From: JAHECE01 sp963780675
GTDB lineage: Bacteria > Actinomycetota > Actinomycetes > Actinomycetales > JAHECE01
Direction: 5' to 3'
DNA length: 64,000 bases
Assembly (NCBI GenBank): GCA_963780675.1
Contig: CAWACR010000009.1
Coordinates: 270,005 to 334,004 of the forward strand
This document shows, in pieces, positions 35,181 to 43,600 of this stretch. Position numbers and translations under genes: made by a program. The notes under the pieces were generated by a model. That model made no database searches, was not told the DNA's origin, and saw only the letters and a program-made list of their open reading frames with translations. Each line of letters begins with the position of its first letter. Within the stretch, counting starts at the first letter, position 1.

Positions 35181-35519
35181 TCAGTCCGCGGGCGCGGCGT
35201 CGATCGGGCACTCCCACGCCTCGTCGCCGACGGGGAAGGCGGGGGCGAACGTCACGCTCGTGCGGGGTTCGGCCATCATCTCGGCGACCGTGTCGCGCCA
35301 CCGCGCGTAGTGCTCGGTCTGCTTGTGCCGGGCCGGGTCCTCGACGGTCCGGTAGACCTCGACGAGGACGAACCGCTCGGGCGCACCCTCCTGCTGCAGG
35401 ACGTCGAAGCGGAGGATCCCCGGCTCCCGGATCGAGGCGCGGGCGTTGGAGAGCGTGGCGCGCCGGAACCCGGCGACGCTCTCGGGCTTCACGTGGCAGT
35501 GGACGTGGACGACGAGCAT
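35181..35519 (-). CDS. ABM-domain (antibiotic biosynthesis monooxygenase-like) protein
   Basis: A 112-residue dimeric alpha-beta-barrel-type protein starting MLVVHVHCHVKPESV, with the family's EPG.LRFDVLQ and FVLVEVYR...HK.TEHYARW segments. Members act as cofactor-independent quinol oxygenases, haem oxygenases or aldehyde/carbonyl-processing subunits. ATG 35519 has GGGAAGG six bases upstream. It is the first gene of a two-gene operon with the Fe-ADH, so it may handle the same small molecule. Confidence 0.8.
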   Translation of the reverse strand: MLVVHVHCHVKPESVAGFRRATLSNARASIREPGILRFDVLQQEGAPERFVLVEVYRTVEDPARHKQTEHYARWRDTVAEMMAEPRTSVTFAPAFPVGDEAWECPIDAAPAD

Positions 35520-35580
35520 GAGAGGCCTTCCCTTCGCGCGGCTACGTCAGGAAACGTATCGCGCGTCACCCGCACAGCGG

Positions 35581-35617
35581 AGCGCTCCCCCGCCCGGGGT
35601 CCGGGCGGGGGAGCGCT
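35581..35617 (-). terminator. Strong hairpin terminator after the G5/transglycosylase gene
   Basis: AGCGCTCCCCCGCCCGG (35581-35597), loop GGT, then its perfect complement (35601-35617): a 17-bp stem starting about 30 nt past the stop at 35647. It has no U-tract, which is common in very GC-rich actinobacteria. Confidence 0.8.
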
Positions 35618-35646
35618 GGGTCAGGTGCAGATCGGGGGCCGGCGGC

Positions 35647-36618
35647 TCAGTACCAGTTCACGGCCTGCGAGTGGGACCAGGCGCCGCACGGGCTGCCGTA
35701 GCGGCCCTCGATGTAGTTCAGGCCCCAGGTGATCTGCGTGGCGGGGTTGGTGCGCCAGTCGGCGGCGACCGTGCCCATCTTCGATCCGGGGAGCGACTGC
35801 GGGATGCCGTAGGCGCCGGAGCTCGCGTTCTGGGCGCTCGGGTTCCAGTTGCTCTCCTTGGTCCACAGGCGGTCGAGGCAGGCGAACTGCTCCTCGCCCC
35901 AGCCGCGGGCGGCCACCATGGCGCGGGCGATGGACCGGGGCTCGGCACCGACCCGCGCGACCTCGGCAACCGGCTGCGTCCCGGTCCGGAGGGTCTCCTC
36001 GCGGCTCTCCTCGACGCCGTCGACCATCCGGACGGTGTAGAGGACCACCTCGGTACCGGGCTGGCCCGCGGTGACGACCACGCGCTGGCCGACGGGCAGC
36101 GACCCGTCCGGCTGCTCGGTCACCGAGAAGGGCACCTCGACGCGCTCGGTGGCCTGGGTGTAGACGACCCGCGAGACCACGATCTCGGCGCCGTCGGGCA
36201 CGTCGGCGATGAGCGGGAGGGAGACGACGTCGTCAGACCCGAGGACCACACCGGCGTTCTCGAGCGCGTCGGCGACGGTCTCGGCACCGGCGGTCACCGG
36301 AAGGACCTCGCCGTCGACTCGGATCGACGCCACGACGTCGAGCGGCGCGCGGGCCTCGGACCGCGAGGCCTCGGCGCCGAAGAGGCCACGGGCGTCGGTA
36401 CCGGTCGACGCGGCGATCGCGGCCGTGAAGGAGTCCGACGGCGCGCTCTCGGATCCCGCGCTCGACCCGCCGGCCTGCGCGGCGAAGGCGCTGGTTCCGG
36501 CGAGGATCGCGACAAGAAGGGCACCGCGGGCGGCGCCACGGACGACGCGGTCGCGGCTGGGAAGGGCGAGGAGTCGATCCGTGGACGGCAACGAGCCGAG
36601 GCGCGGAAGGGAGGGCAC
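35647..36618 (-). CDS. Secreted cell-wall lytic transglycosylase with DUF348 and G5 domains
   Basis: A 323-residue exported protein. An N-terminal hydrophobic helix ends at SAFAAQA (about residues 31-48). One DUF348-like domain follows (SIRVDGEVLPVTAGAETVADAL...), then a G5 domain (EVPFSVTEQPDGSLPVGQRVV..AGQPGTE), then a C-terminal lysozyme-like transglycosylase domain. That domain has catalytic-type Glu in LDRLWTKESNWNPSAQN and the AYGIPQSLPGSKM / YIEGRYGSPCGAWSH pattern. This is the RpfB-like architecture seen across actinobacteria, but the catalytic domain is the SLT-like type rather than classical Rpf. Start GTG 36618 has AAGGA eight bases upstream. The strong terminator behind it shows that it is monocistronic. 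Confidence 0.88.
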   Translation of the reverse strand: MPSLPRLGSLPSTDRLLALPSRDRVVRGAARGALLVAILAGTSAFAAQAGGSSAGSESAPSDSFTAAIAASTGTDARGLFGAEASRSEARAPLDVVASIRVDGEVLPVTAGAETVADALENAGVVLGSDDVVSLPLIADVPDGAEIVVSRVVYTQATERVEVPFSVTEQPDGSLPVGQRVVVTAGQPGTEVVLYTVRMVDGVEESREETLRTGTQPVAEVARVGAEPRSIARAMVAARGWGEEQFACLDRLWTKESNWNPSAQNASSGAYGIPQSLPGSKMGTVAADWRTNPATQITWGLNYIEGRYGSPCGAWSHSQAVNWY

Positions 36619-36673
36619 GAGAGGTGTCCTTGTCGGTGGGGAATCCCTCGAGGGGAATCTGTCTGATACGACC

Positions 36674-36690
36674 GTAACCGGTTCGTGATC
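36674..36690. promoter_or_regulatory. Possible MtrA-type direct-repeat site upstream of the cell-wall hydrolase
   Basis: On the plus strand GTAACC-GGTTC-GTGATC (36674-36690) resembles the GTNACC-n5-GTNACC pattern described for the response regulator MtrA in actinobacteria, with mismatches in the second half. MtrA is known to control peptidoglycan hydrolase genes, which fits the gene 56 bp away. The match is partial. Confidence 0.35.
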
Positions 36691-36791
36691 TTCACCGAAA
36701 GGCTTGTGGCGCAGGTGTAAGCGACACCACAGCGCCCGACACGCGGCCCGGAGGGCAGGCAGGGCACGCCGATCGGCTATCGGCGGGTCCG

Positions 36792-37712
36792 TCAGCCCCC
36801 GATGCTCGCGACGAACGCGAGGCTCGCCGCCGAGATCTGGGCGCGGGCGTCGTCGTCGTCGATCGTCGGCGTCCCGTCCCCCGGCTGCGGCCCGTAATCG
36901 CCGAACTGCGCGTGGACAGCGCCGTCGACCACCACGAACTCCGTGGTCGGCGGGAGGTCAGCCCGGGACGCCTCGACGTCGTCGGGGGTGGTCAGGCCGT
37001 CCTCGGTGCCGGAGATCGAGATGACGGCGCCGGTCAGGGAGTCGGTCAGGTCGGTGGCGGGGTAGGACGCGTACAGCAGGAGGCCGGAGACGGGACCCGT
37101 CGCGTCCTCGTCGTGCGCCTCGGCGTCCGTCGACGCGACCACGCCGCCGAGCGAGTGCCCGCCGACAACCCACTGCGCGATCTCCGGGTGCGCCGACCGC
37201 GCGCCCTCGAACGCGCCCGTGGCCAGGAACGCGATCCCCAGGGGCTGCTTCGCGATCACCACCGTGTACCCGGCCTCGGCAAGCGGACGCAGGACGGCCG
37301 CGTAGGCGCGAGCCTCGACCTTGGCGCCCGGCTGGAAGAACACCCCGGTCTCGCCGGCCCCGCCGGCCGGCTCCAGCACCACCCGGGTGGCCGACTCGCG
37401 AACCGTCACCGCGCCGTCGGACACCATCGCCGTCAACGCGGGCTCGACCGCAGCGAACGGCCGTAGCCACACCAGCGCGGCGAGCCACCCGAGCGCCACG
37501 ACGGCGCCGACGATGCCGAGGGCGCGCCGCCACCCCCGGGCTGCGGGCGCCCGACGGAACGACATCAGGGCCACGACGACGGAGACCACCACCGTGGCGC
37601 TCAGAAGCACCAGGTAGAGCGGATGCCCGTGCACGACTGCCGGCCACGCCAGCAGGCACCACGCCACCGTGATCAGACCGAGGGCGGACAGCACCCGCGC
37701 GAGCACCTTCAC
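36792..37712 (-). CDS. Membrane-anchored alpha/beta hydrolase
   Basis: A 306-residue protein with three N-terminal membrane segments (about residues 5-80) and an alpha/beta-hydrolase domain. It has the nucleophile elbow VGGHSLGG, a GTEDGLTTPDD segment for the acid and VHAQFGDYG for the catalytic His. The family is the dienelactone-hydrolase-like fold 5 group; the substrate is unknown. GTG 37712 has no ribosome-binding site but TACGAT lies at 37724-37719, six bases upstream, so the mRNA is likely leaderless. It is divergent from the Sua5/YciO gene. Confidence 0.8.
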   Translation of the reverse strand: MKVLARVLSALGLITVAWCLLAWPAVVHGHPLYLVLLSATVVVSVVVALMSFRRAPAARGWRRALGIVGAVVALGWLAALVWLRPFAAVEPALTAMVSDGAVTVRESATRVVLEPAGGAGETGVFFQPGAKVEARAYAAVLRPLAEAGYTVVIAKQPLGIAFLATGAFEGARSAHPEIAQWVVGGHSLGGVVASTDAEAHDEDATGPVSGLLLYASYPATDLTDSLTGAVISISGTEDGLTTPDDVEASRADLPPTTEFVVVDGAVHAQFGDYGPQPGDGTPTIDDDDARAQISAASLAFVASIGG

Positions 37713-37718
37713 CGCGTG

Positions 37719-37724
37719 ATCGTA
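37719..37724 (-). promoter_or_regulatory. -10 box of a leaderless promoter (alpha/beta hydrolase)
   Basis: TACGAT ends six bases before the GTG at 37712. This is the typical actinobacterial spacing for a leaderless mRNA. Confidence 0.55.
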
Positions 37725-37774
37725 GGCACGACGGCGCGCGTCCCGGAGCCGCGCACCCGGCCCCGCCCCCGGCC

Positions 37775-37780
37775 TAGGCT
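37775..37780 (+). promoter_or_regulatory. -10 box of a leaderless promoter (Sua5/YciO gene)
   Basis: TAGGCT ends seven bases before ATG 37788, so transcription likely starts at or next to the start codon. Confidence 0.6.
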
Positions 37781-37787
37781 GGCCGCC

Positions 37788-38408
37788 ATGGCCCGGTACG
37801 TCGAGGTCCACCCGACCGACCCCCAGCCCCGAGCGATCGCGCAGGTCGCGGCGCTGGTGCGGGAGGGCGCCGTCGTCGCCTACCCCACCGACTCGTGCTA
37901 CGCGCTCGGCACGCGGCTGGACTCCCTCGAGGGGGCGGAGCGCATCCGCCGGATCCGGCACCTGGACGACCGCCACCACTTCACGCTCGTCTGCGCCGAC
38001 ATCGCCCAGGTGGGTCAGTTCGTCATCCTCGACAACGCGGCCTTCCGGGCGATCAAGGCCGCGACGCCGGGGCCGTACACCTTCATCCTGCGGGCCACGA
38101 AGGACGTGCCGCGCCGGCTCGCGCACCCTCGGCGGAAGACGGTCGGGGTCCGCATCCCCGACCACCCCGTCGCACGCGCCCTGGTCCGCGAGCTCGGCGA
38201 GCCGCTCCTGTCGAGCACGCTCCTCCTGCCCGACGCCGAGTGGCCGCTCACCGAGGGGTGGCAGATCAAGGAGGAGCTCGACGGCGTCATCGACGTCGTC
38301 GTGGACGCGGGCGACTGCGGGACGGTCCCGACGACGATCGTCGACCTCTCCGAGGGCGAGCCCGAGATCCTGCGCGTCGGCAAGGGCGACCCGGCGCGTT
38401 TCGCGTAG
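37788..38408 (+). CDS. Sua5/YciO/YrdC-family protein (YciO type)
   Basis: A 206-residue single-domain member of the YrdC fold. It shows VREGAVVAYPTDSCYALG, the KAATPGPYTFILRAT strand-loop and the KTVGVRIPDHPVARALV segment. YrdC/Sua5 proteins make threonylcarbamoyl-AMP for the t6A modification of tRNA. The short form without a Sua5 C-terminal domain, and the TPGPYTFIL motif, point to the YciO subgroup, whose role is less certain. Leaderless start at ATG 37788. Confidence 0.85.
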   Translation: MARYVEVHPTDPQPRAIAQVAALVREGAVVAYPTDSCYALGTRLDSLEGAERIRRIRHLDDRHHFTLVCADIAQVGQFVILDNAAFRAIKAATPGPYTFILRATKDVPRRLAHPRRKTVGVRIPDHPVARALVRELGEPLLSSTLLLPDAEWPLTEGWQIKEELDGVIDVVVDAGDCGTVPTTIVDLSEGEPEILRVGKGDPARFA

Positions 38409-38432
38409 GACGCCGACGGGCAACGCCGACGA

Positions 38433-40590
38433 TCAGAACGGCGGAGGGACGTCGCCGTCGGCGGACCCCTCGTGATCGCCGGTTCCGGGCCCTGTGCGTT
38501 CGCCGACGCCGTCGGTGACCCCCGCCCCGACCCCGACCCCTGCTTCGTCGCTCGCGCCGCCTTCCGTCCCCGCCCCCGCGTCGGAGGGCGAGGCGAAGGC
38601 GGGCCGGCGGGGCAGGTGGGTCGTGGTGCCGTCCCGGTCGCGGCGGTAGGCATGCCCGGAGGGCAGGTGGAACTCGAACACGCCGGGCTCGGGCTGGGTG
38701 ACCCGGTAGATGCCCTCGCTCTTACGGGCATGGTCGACCGAGCACAGCGCCCCGAGATTGGCCACCGCCGTCGAACCACCGAGGTGGAACGGCACGGTGT
38801 GGTCCAGGTCGCAGCCACCCGCCCGGGCCCCGCACCCCGGGCGCACGCAGTACCCGTCCCGGGCCCGGACGAGCTCCGCCATCTCCGGCGGCGGCCGATA
38901 CCGGGTGCGCCCGACGTCCAGCACCGTCCCGCCGGTCGGGTCCGTCACCAACCGCACCCACACCCCACCCATCGCCACGGCCCGGGCGACATCGGGGGTG
39001 ATCGGCCCGTACCCCTCGAGCATCGCCACCTCGGCAGGCGCCACCTCGGCGGGCGCCACCTCGGCAGGCGCCACTCCGGCAGGCGCGACCTCGGCGGGTG
39101 CGACGTCCGGCGCCCGGCCGACCGGCTGCGGGTTCCACCGCTGAGCGGCCGCACCACCGGCCCGGTCCTCCCCCGTGCCGAGCAACACGCTCAACGGCAC
39201 CGTCACCTGCACCCGCGCCCGGCGCCCGCCGACCTTGCCCAGCCGGAAACACGCCCCACCACACACGGCGCCGCCGGAGGCCGAACCCGCCACCGGCACC
39301 GGCCCGCCAGGCACCGGCCCGACAGGCACCGGCCCGACAGGCACCGGTCCTGCCGTTCCCGGGGACGGCGCCGGTGGGGTCGCCTCGGGTCGGGGTGCGG
39401 GCTCGCCCGGAGCGGCCGCGGCCGGAGCGGCCGGGGCGGCCGGGGCGGCCGGGGCGGCCGGGAGCCCGATCCGACCGGCGGCCAGGGCGGCGTGCCCCAT
39501 CGCGGCCAACGCATCCGCCCGCAACTGGTCCATGGTGCGCGAGTCCCCAGCGGCCCGCGCCGTGCGGGCCGCGGCATCCAGCGAGACGTCCAACGCCACG
39601 GCGTCCACCGCCGCCAACACCGAGTACATGCCCGCCATCCCGTCCGCCAGCATCTGCGGATGCGTGACACGCCGGCCCGCCCGCGCCCGCTTGTGGCGCG
39701 CGCCCGCCTCGACCGGGTCCACCGCGATCAGCGCCGCCGCGATGTCCCGACGCACCTGAGCGGCCGTGCGCCGCGGCGCCGACGGGAGCACCACCTCCTG
39801 GACATCCACCGCCGTAGGGAAAGGACACTCCCCGAGCGCCTCGACGAACGCCCTCGCCCGCGCCACGTCGATCTCCCCACCCGCCAAGGCCTCCCCCACC
39901 GGGGACAACGCAGCCTCGAACGCCAACCCGTTCTCCACCACCGCCTGCGCCGCCGGACGCGAGATCCCCAACCGGACCGCGACCTCCGCGGCGGCGATCC
40001 CCGGCCGACGACCCAGCCGCCGCCCCCTGATCCGACCCCGCGGCGCCGCGCCGGGCGCCTCCCACCCGCGCGTGCGGTGGTCGAGCTCGGCGGCAGCCCG
40101 CGCCATCCCCGCCTGAGCCCAGGCGACCATCCGCGACCAGGCCGCGACCATCTCCACCAGCGCGAACGCATCCGCCGCCGCGCCCGGATCCGCATCCTCC
40201 AGGACCCGGCCCAGCTCGGCGCCCGGCACCCGCCCCGCCCACCACTGCCCGTCAGGGCACCGGTCCAAGCCCCCCGCAGGCGCCAGCGCCGCACCCGGGT
40301 CAGCCACCGGGATCCACCACACCTGACCGTCCGGCCCGGTCACCACCTCCCACCCGGCACCGTCCCACTCCCCGGTCTCCCACCCCCCGCAACCGTCGAC
40401 CGCCCCCCGCCGCCGCCTCCGCATTGAGCCCGGCGATCAGCGCGACCTCCTCCGCGCACGCCCACCCCGCGAGCACGTCCGGGTGCTCCTCCCACCGACG
40501 ACCCCCAAGCACCGCCGAGGCGACGCCAGCAGCCCCGGCGACGACGCCACCCGCGCCACCCCCACCACACCCACCGTCGCCGTCGAACAT
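38433..40590 (-). CDS. DUF222 / HNH endonuclease of the 13E12-repeat family (one +1 frame break at about 40405)
   Basis: The N-terminus starts at ATG 40590 (MFDGDGGCGGGGAGG...) and runs in one frame to a six-G run at 40403-40408. There the frame steps +1 into the main open frame, which continues to 38433. Total is about 718 residues. Domains: DUF222 (about 40-330), a Pro/Ala/Gly-rich linker with three tandem repeats, and a C-terminal HNH domain with YCVRPGCGARAGGCDLDH, ANLGALC and VDHARK, which supply the metal and catalytic residues. Family members are multicopy in actinobacteria and often SOS-induced. An SOS box covers the start codon. ATG 40424 downstream of the break would give an intact but N-truncated product and is probably not the native start. 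Confidence 0.85.
39025..39099 (-). repeat. 15-bp tandem repeats encoding PAEVA in the DUF222-HNH linker
   Basis: Five 15-bp units (39025, 39040, 39055, 39070, 39085) encode A-P-A-(E/G)-V. They join the DUF222 part to the HNH domain. Near-identity suggests slippage, so the length may vary between strains. Confidence 0.75.
39296..39462 (-). repeat. PVGPVP and AAP low-complexity repeats in the DUF222-HNH linker
   Basis: At 39296-39350 a roughly 15-bp unit encodes VGPVP/VGPVPGGPVP. At 39410-39462 a 9-bp unit (CGGCCGGGG-like) encodes repeated AAP. Together with the PAEVA units, these make the middle of the protein highly variable in sequence. Confidence 0.65.
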
Positions 40591-40598
40591 GTGTTCGA
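40583..40598. promoter_or_regulatory. SOS (LexA) box overlapping the DUF222-HNH start codon
   Basis: TCGAACATGTGTTCGA is a perfect match to the actinobacterial SOS box TCGAAC-n4-GTTCGA. It covers the ATG at 40590 and abuts the -10 box. LexA control of 13E12-family genes is known in Mycobacterium tuberculosis. Confidence 0.85.
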
Positions 40599-40603
40599 GT
40601 CTA
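40598..40603 (-). promoter_or_regulatory. -10 box of the SOS-controlled leaderless promoter
   Basis: TAGACT on the minus strand lies seven bases before ATG 40590 and overlaps the SOS box by one base. LexA bound there would block both promoter and start site. Confidence 0.65.
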
Positions 40604-40679
40604 CGCCTCCGCATCGCCCCACACAAGCCCTCGCGCCCCGGCCCCGCCCCACCCACGGGAGGCACGCCCCGCCCGGGCG

Positions 40680-43600
40680 CTACAGGTCCAGCGCGCCCTG
40701 CGCACTCCCCGAGGACGACGCCGGCGCCCCGCCCAAGCCGTAGCGCGGCTTGCGGTCGGCGGGGGTCGCGGGCCAGCGCACGCCGGCCTCGCGCAGCGCC
40801 GCCATGGTGAGGATCGGCCCGGCGAGCACCCGTTCCAGCAGGTCGGCCTGCGCCGGCTCGAGGTCGACGAGCCGCGTGAGCACGGTGAGCAGGTCGATGA
40901 ACTCGACCGTCCAGTCCGGGTCCCACGCCTCGACATGGAGGTGGTCGAGCGGCGACGTCTTCTTCCCGCCCGGGGTGGCCTTGCGGTAGTTGACCCACGA
41001 CCGGATGACGTTCTTCCCCCCGACCGCGTACTCCCACACCTCCGGGCGCACCGGTCCGATCTCCCCCGTCCCGAGGACGACGACGGCGCGCGCCTCGTCG
41101 TAGGCCACCCCCTCCGGCATCGCCGTGATCGGCGTGCGCGCGAGCGGCTGCCGGACGTCCCCGCGCGGGTAGCGCACGCTGCCGTAGGCCCGGCCGGGTG
41201 AGGATGCGGCCGCGGACGACCCCGTCGGTGGTCGCGAGGCCGACGACGGCGCCCCGGCCGGTTGGGCGAACGCCTCGCCGTAGGTGTGCAGCCAGACGAC
41301 CTCCTCGCCGAGCGCGACCGCCTCGGCAAACAGGCCGGCGTCCGCCGTGATCGGGACCCGGACGCCCGGCGTCGTCAACTCGTCCGCGAACGTCCGGGTG
41401 AACGCGGGATGGGCGACGACGCCCGCCACGTACGCGAGCACCTCACCCGGGGTGACCGCGCGTCCCAGGGCGGCCGACAGCGCCGCGACCAGGCCGGGCG
41501 CGAGGTTCGGCGAGGAGTCCGGGTGGAGGAAGGGGAGGGCGCGGCCGCCCTCGGAGCCCTTGAAGTGGTCCATGTCTGGGATCAGCGTCGAGAACACGAG
41601 ACCGGGTCCATCGCGGACGATCCTGGCGTGTTGCTCGACGACAAAGACTTGACCGGGTACCCGAGCCGCCCAGAGGGGCGGTCGACCCGCGTGCATCAGA
41701 CGCGCGTCAGGGATGATCCACTGCCGGTCGAAGGCTCGGTATCCGACACGAACAGGACGAGGCATGCCGCGGGATTCCGACCGGAAAGGCCCGCCCAGGC
41801 GGCTGACGTCCATCCCCGGGAGTGGTTCGCGGATCCGATCGAGGGTGGCGTCGCGGCTCTCCTTGAAGAGCCTGGTCTTCTCGACGGGGTCGCACTCTGT
41901 CACGAGCCTGCGCCAGCGCATCGCCAGGAGGTCGCATGAAGGGGCATAGACCCACGTGCGGTTGGGCGTCACGCCCGGTGAAGCCCAGGGCAAGATCTCC
42001 CCGAGTGCGGGGAAGGTGTCCCAGGCCGATTCGGCGGCGGCCGTGAGCGGTGCCAACCACGCCGTCCGGGCGTCACGCCAGCCGTCGTCGTCGAGCGAGA
42101 TCCCCGTGAGCGCGGCGAACTTGTCGGCCTGACGCCCACTGACCGACCGGTAGTGGATGGTCGCCGGGGTGTCGGTGCCGCCGTCGGGTCTGCGGATGAA
42201 CAGGCCGATCGCCAGGGGCTGGCGCACGCCGGGGAAGATCCGGGTCGGGATGTCGGGCGTCTGTCCCTCGGGGGTGAGGTCGATGACCCAGCCCTCGGAG
42301 GCGTGGCGGCGCAGGTACTGCCGCATGCCCTTGAAGCCGGGGCCTCGGAGGTAGCCGGAGGTGGAGATGAAGCACACCACGCCCGCGTCGCCGTCGTCGG
42401 CCGCCGTTGCCGTGGACTCCCACACCTTCCACGTGGCCCAGCGCCAGAAGTAGACGTAGAGGTTCTTGAGGTTCTGCACGTAGACGCCGTCGCCCGGGAT
42501 GCGGAAGTCGTCCAGGATCGGGCGGGCCGTCGTGCCGTGCGCGGCACTGCCGCTCTCGACCCAACCACCCTTGCCTCCCGCGTTCTCCGCATACGGCGGG
42601 TTCCCGATCACCACGGTGACGTTGGCGCGCGCCTTGACCTCGTTCGCCTTCTTGCGGGACTGGGCGATGAGGCGCAGTCCGGAGGCGAACTGCGTCTCGG
42701 CGGCGTGCGGGTCGTCGAGGGTGTCCGTGACGTACAGGTGCATCCCGCCCGGCGGGGCCTGCGCGCCGTGGCAGGCGAGCAGGTCCGAGGTGCGCAGCTC
42801 GGCCACCGCGTACGGGCCCATCTGGAGCTCGAACCCGACCAGGCGCTCGGCCACCTGGGCGAGGACCCCGGGGACGGCGCCCGGACCGTCAGCGTGCACG
42901 GCGTCGTCGGCCACCCGCTCCAGGATCGTGTGCAGGTAGGTGCCGGTGCCCATCGCGGGGTCGACCGTGAGGACGTCGGGGTCGCGGAAGCCGCGCGCCT
43001 TGCCCAGGCGGGTGACGAGGGCCTCCTCGGTGAGGCGGACCATCTCCTCGACCACCTCGCGCGGGGTGTAGTACGAGCCGGACGCCTTGCGCAGGTCGTT
43101 GTCGTACAGCTCGAGGAAGTGCTCGTACAGGTGCAGGTAGGTGTCGCGCTTGCCGCGGCGGACCCTCGGCCAGTCGACCGCGCCGACCACCCGGACCAGG
43201 AGGTCGAGCGTGACGCGGAAGTCGGCGGCGACGTCGTCGGTCAGCAGCTGCAGGGCCTTGCCCATGAGGGAGTGGTCGTCCCCGAGGGCGGCGCCCACCT
43301 CGTGCAACTTCTGCGCCCGGCCCTCCTCCGGCCCCAGGTCGATGCCCTCGGAGCGGGCCAGGAGGAGGGCGAAGGTGACGGCCTGGGCGTAGCCGTCGGC
43401 GAACGTGGCGTCGTCGGCCTGCGGGAACAGCAGCGCCCGCCAGTCCCGGGCCAGGCCGAGGAACGGCTGCGCGTACGCCTCCGCCCCGGCGGCGATCGCC
43501 CGCCGCTCGGCGGCGAGCTGGTCCAGCACCTCACCGCGCAGCAGGCGGGTCAGCGGGGCGACGGCGCGGACCAGGGCGGCCACGGACGTGATCGGTGCGG

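Noticed and set aside
36704..37024. Arg-rich plus-strand frame opposite the alpha/beta hydrolase
   Set aside because: Composition artefact; the hydrolase motifs lie on the minus strand.
40403..40424. ATG 40424 as start of the DUF222-HNH gene
   Set aside because: It lies at the frame break. The true N-terminus, promoter and SOS box are at 40590.
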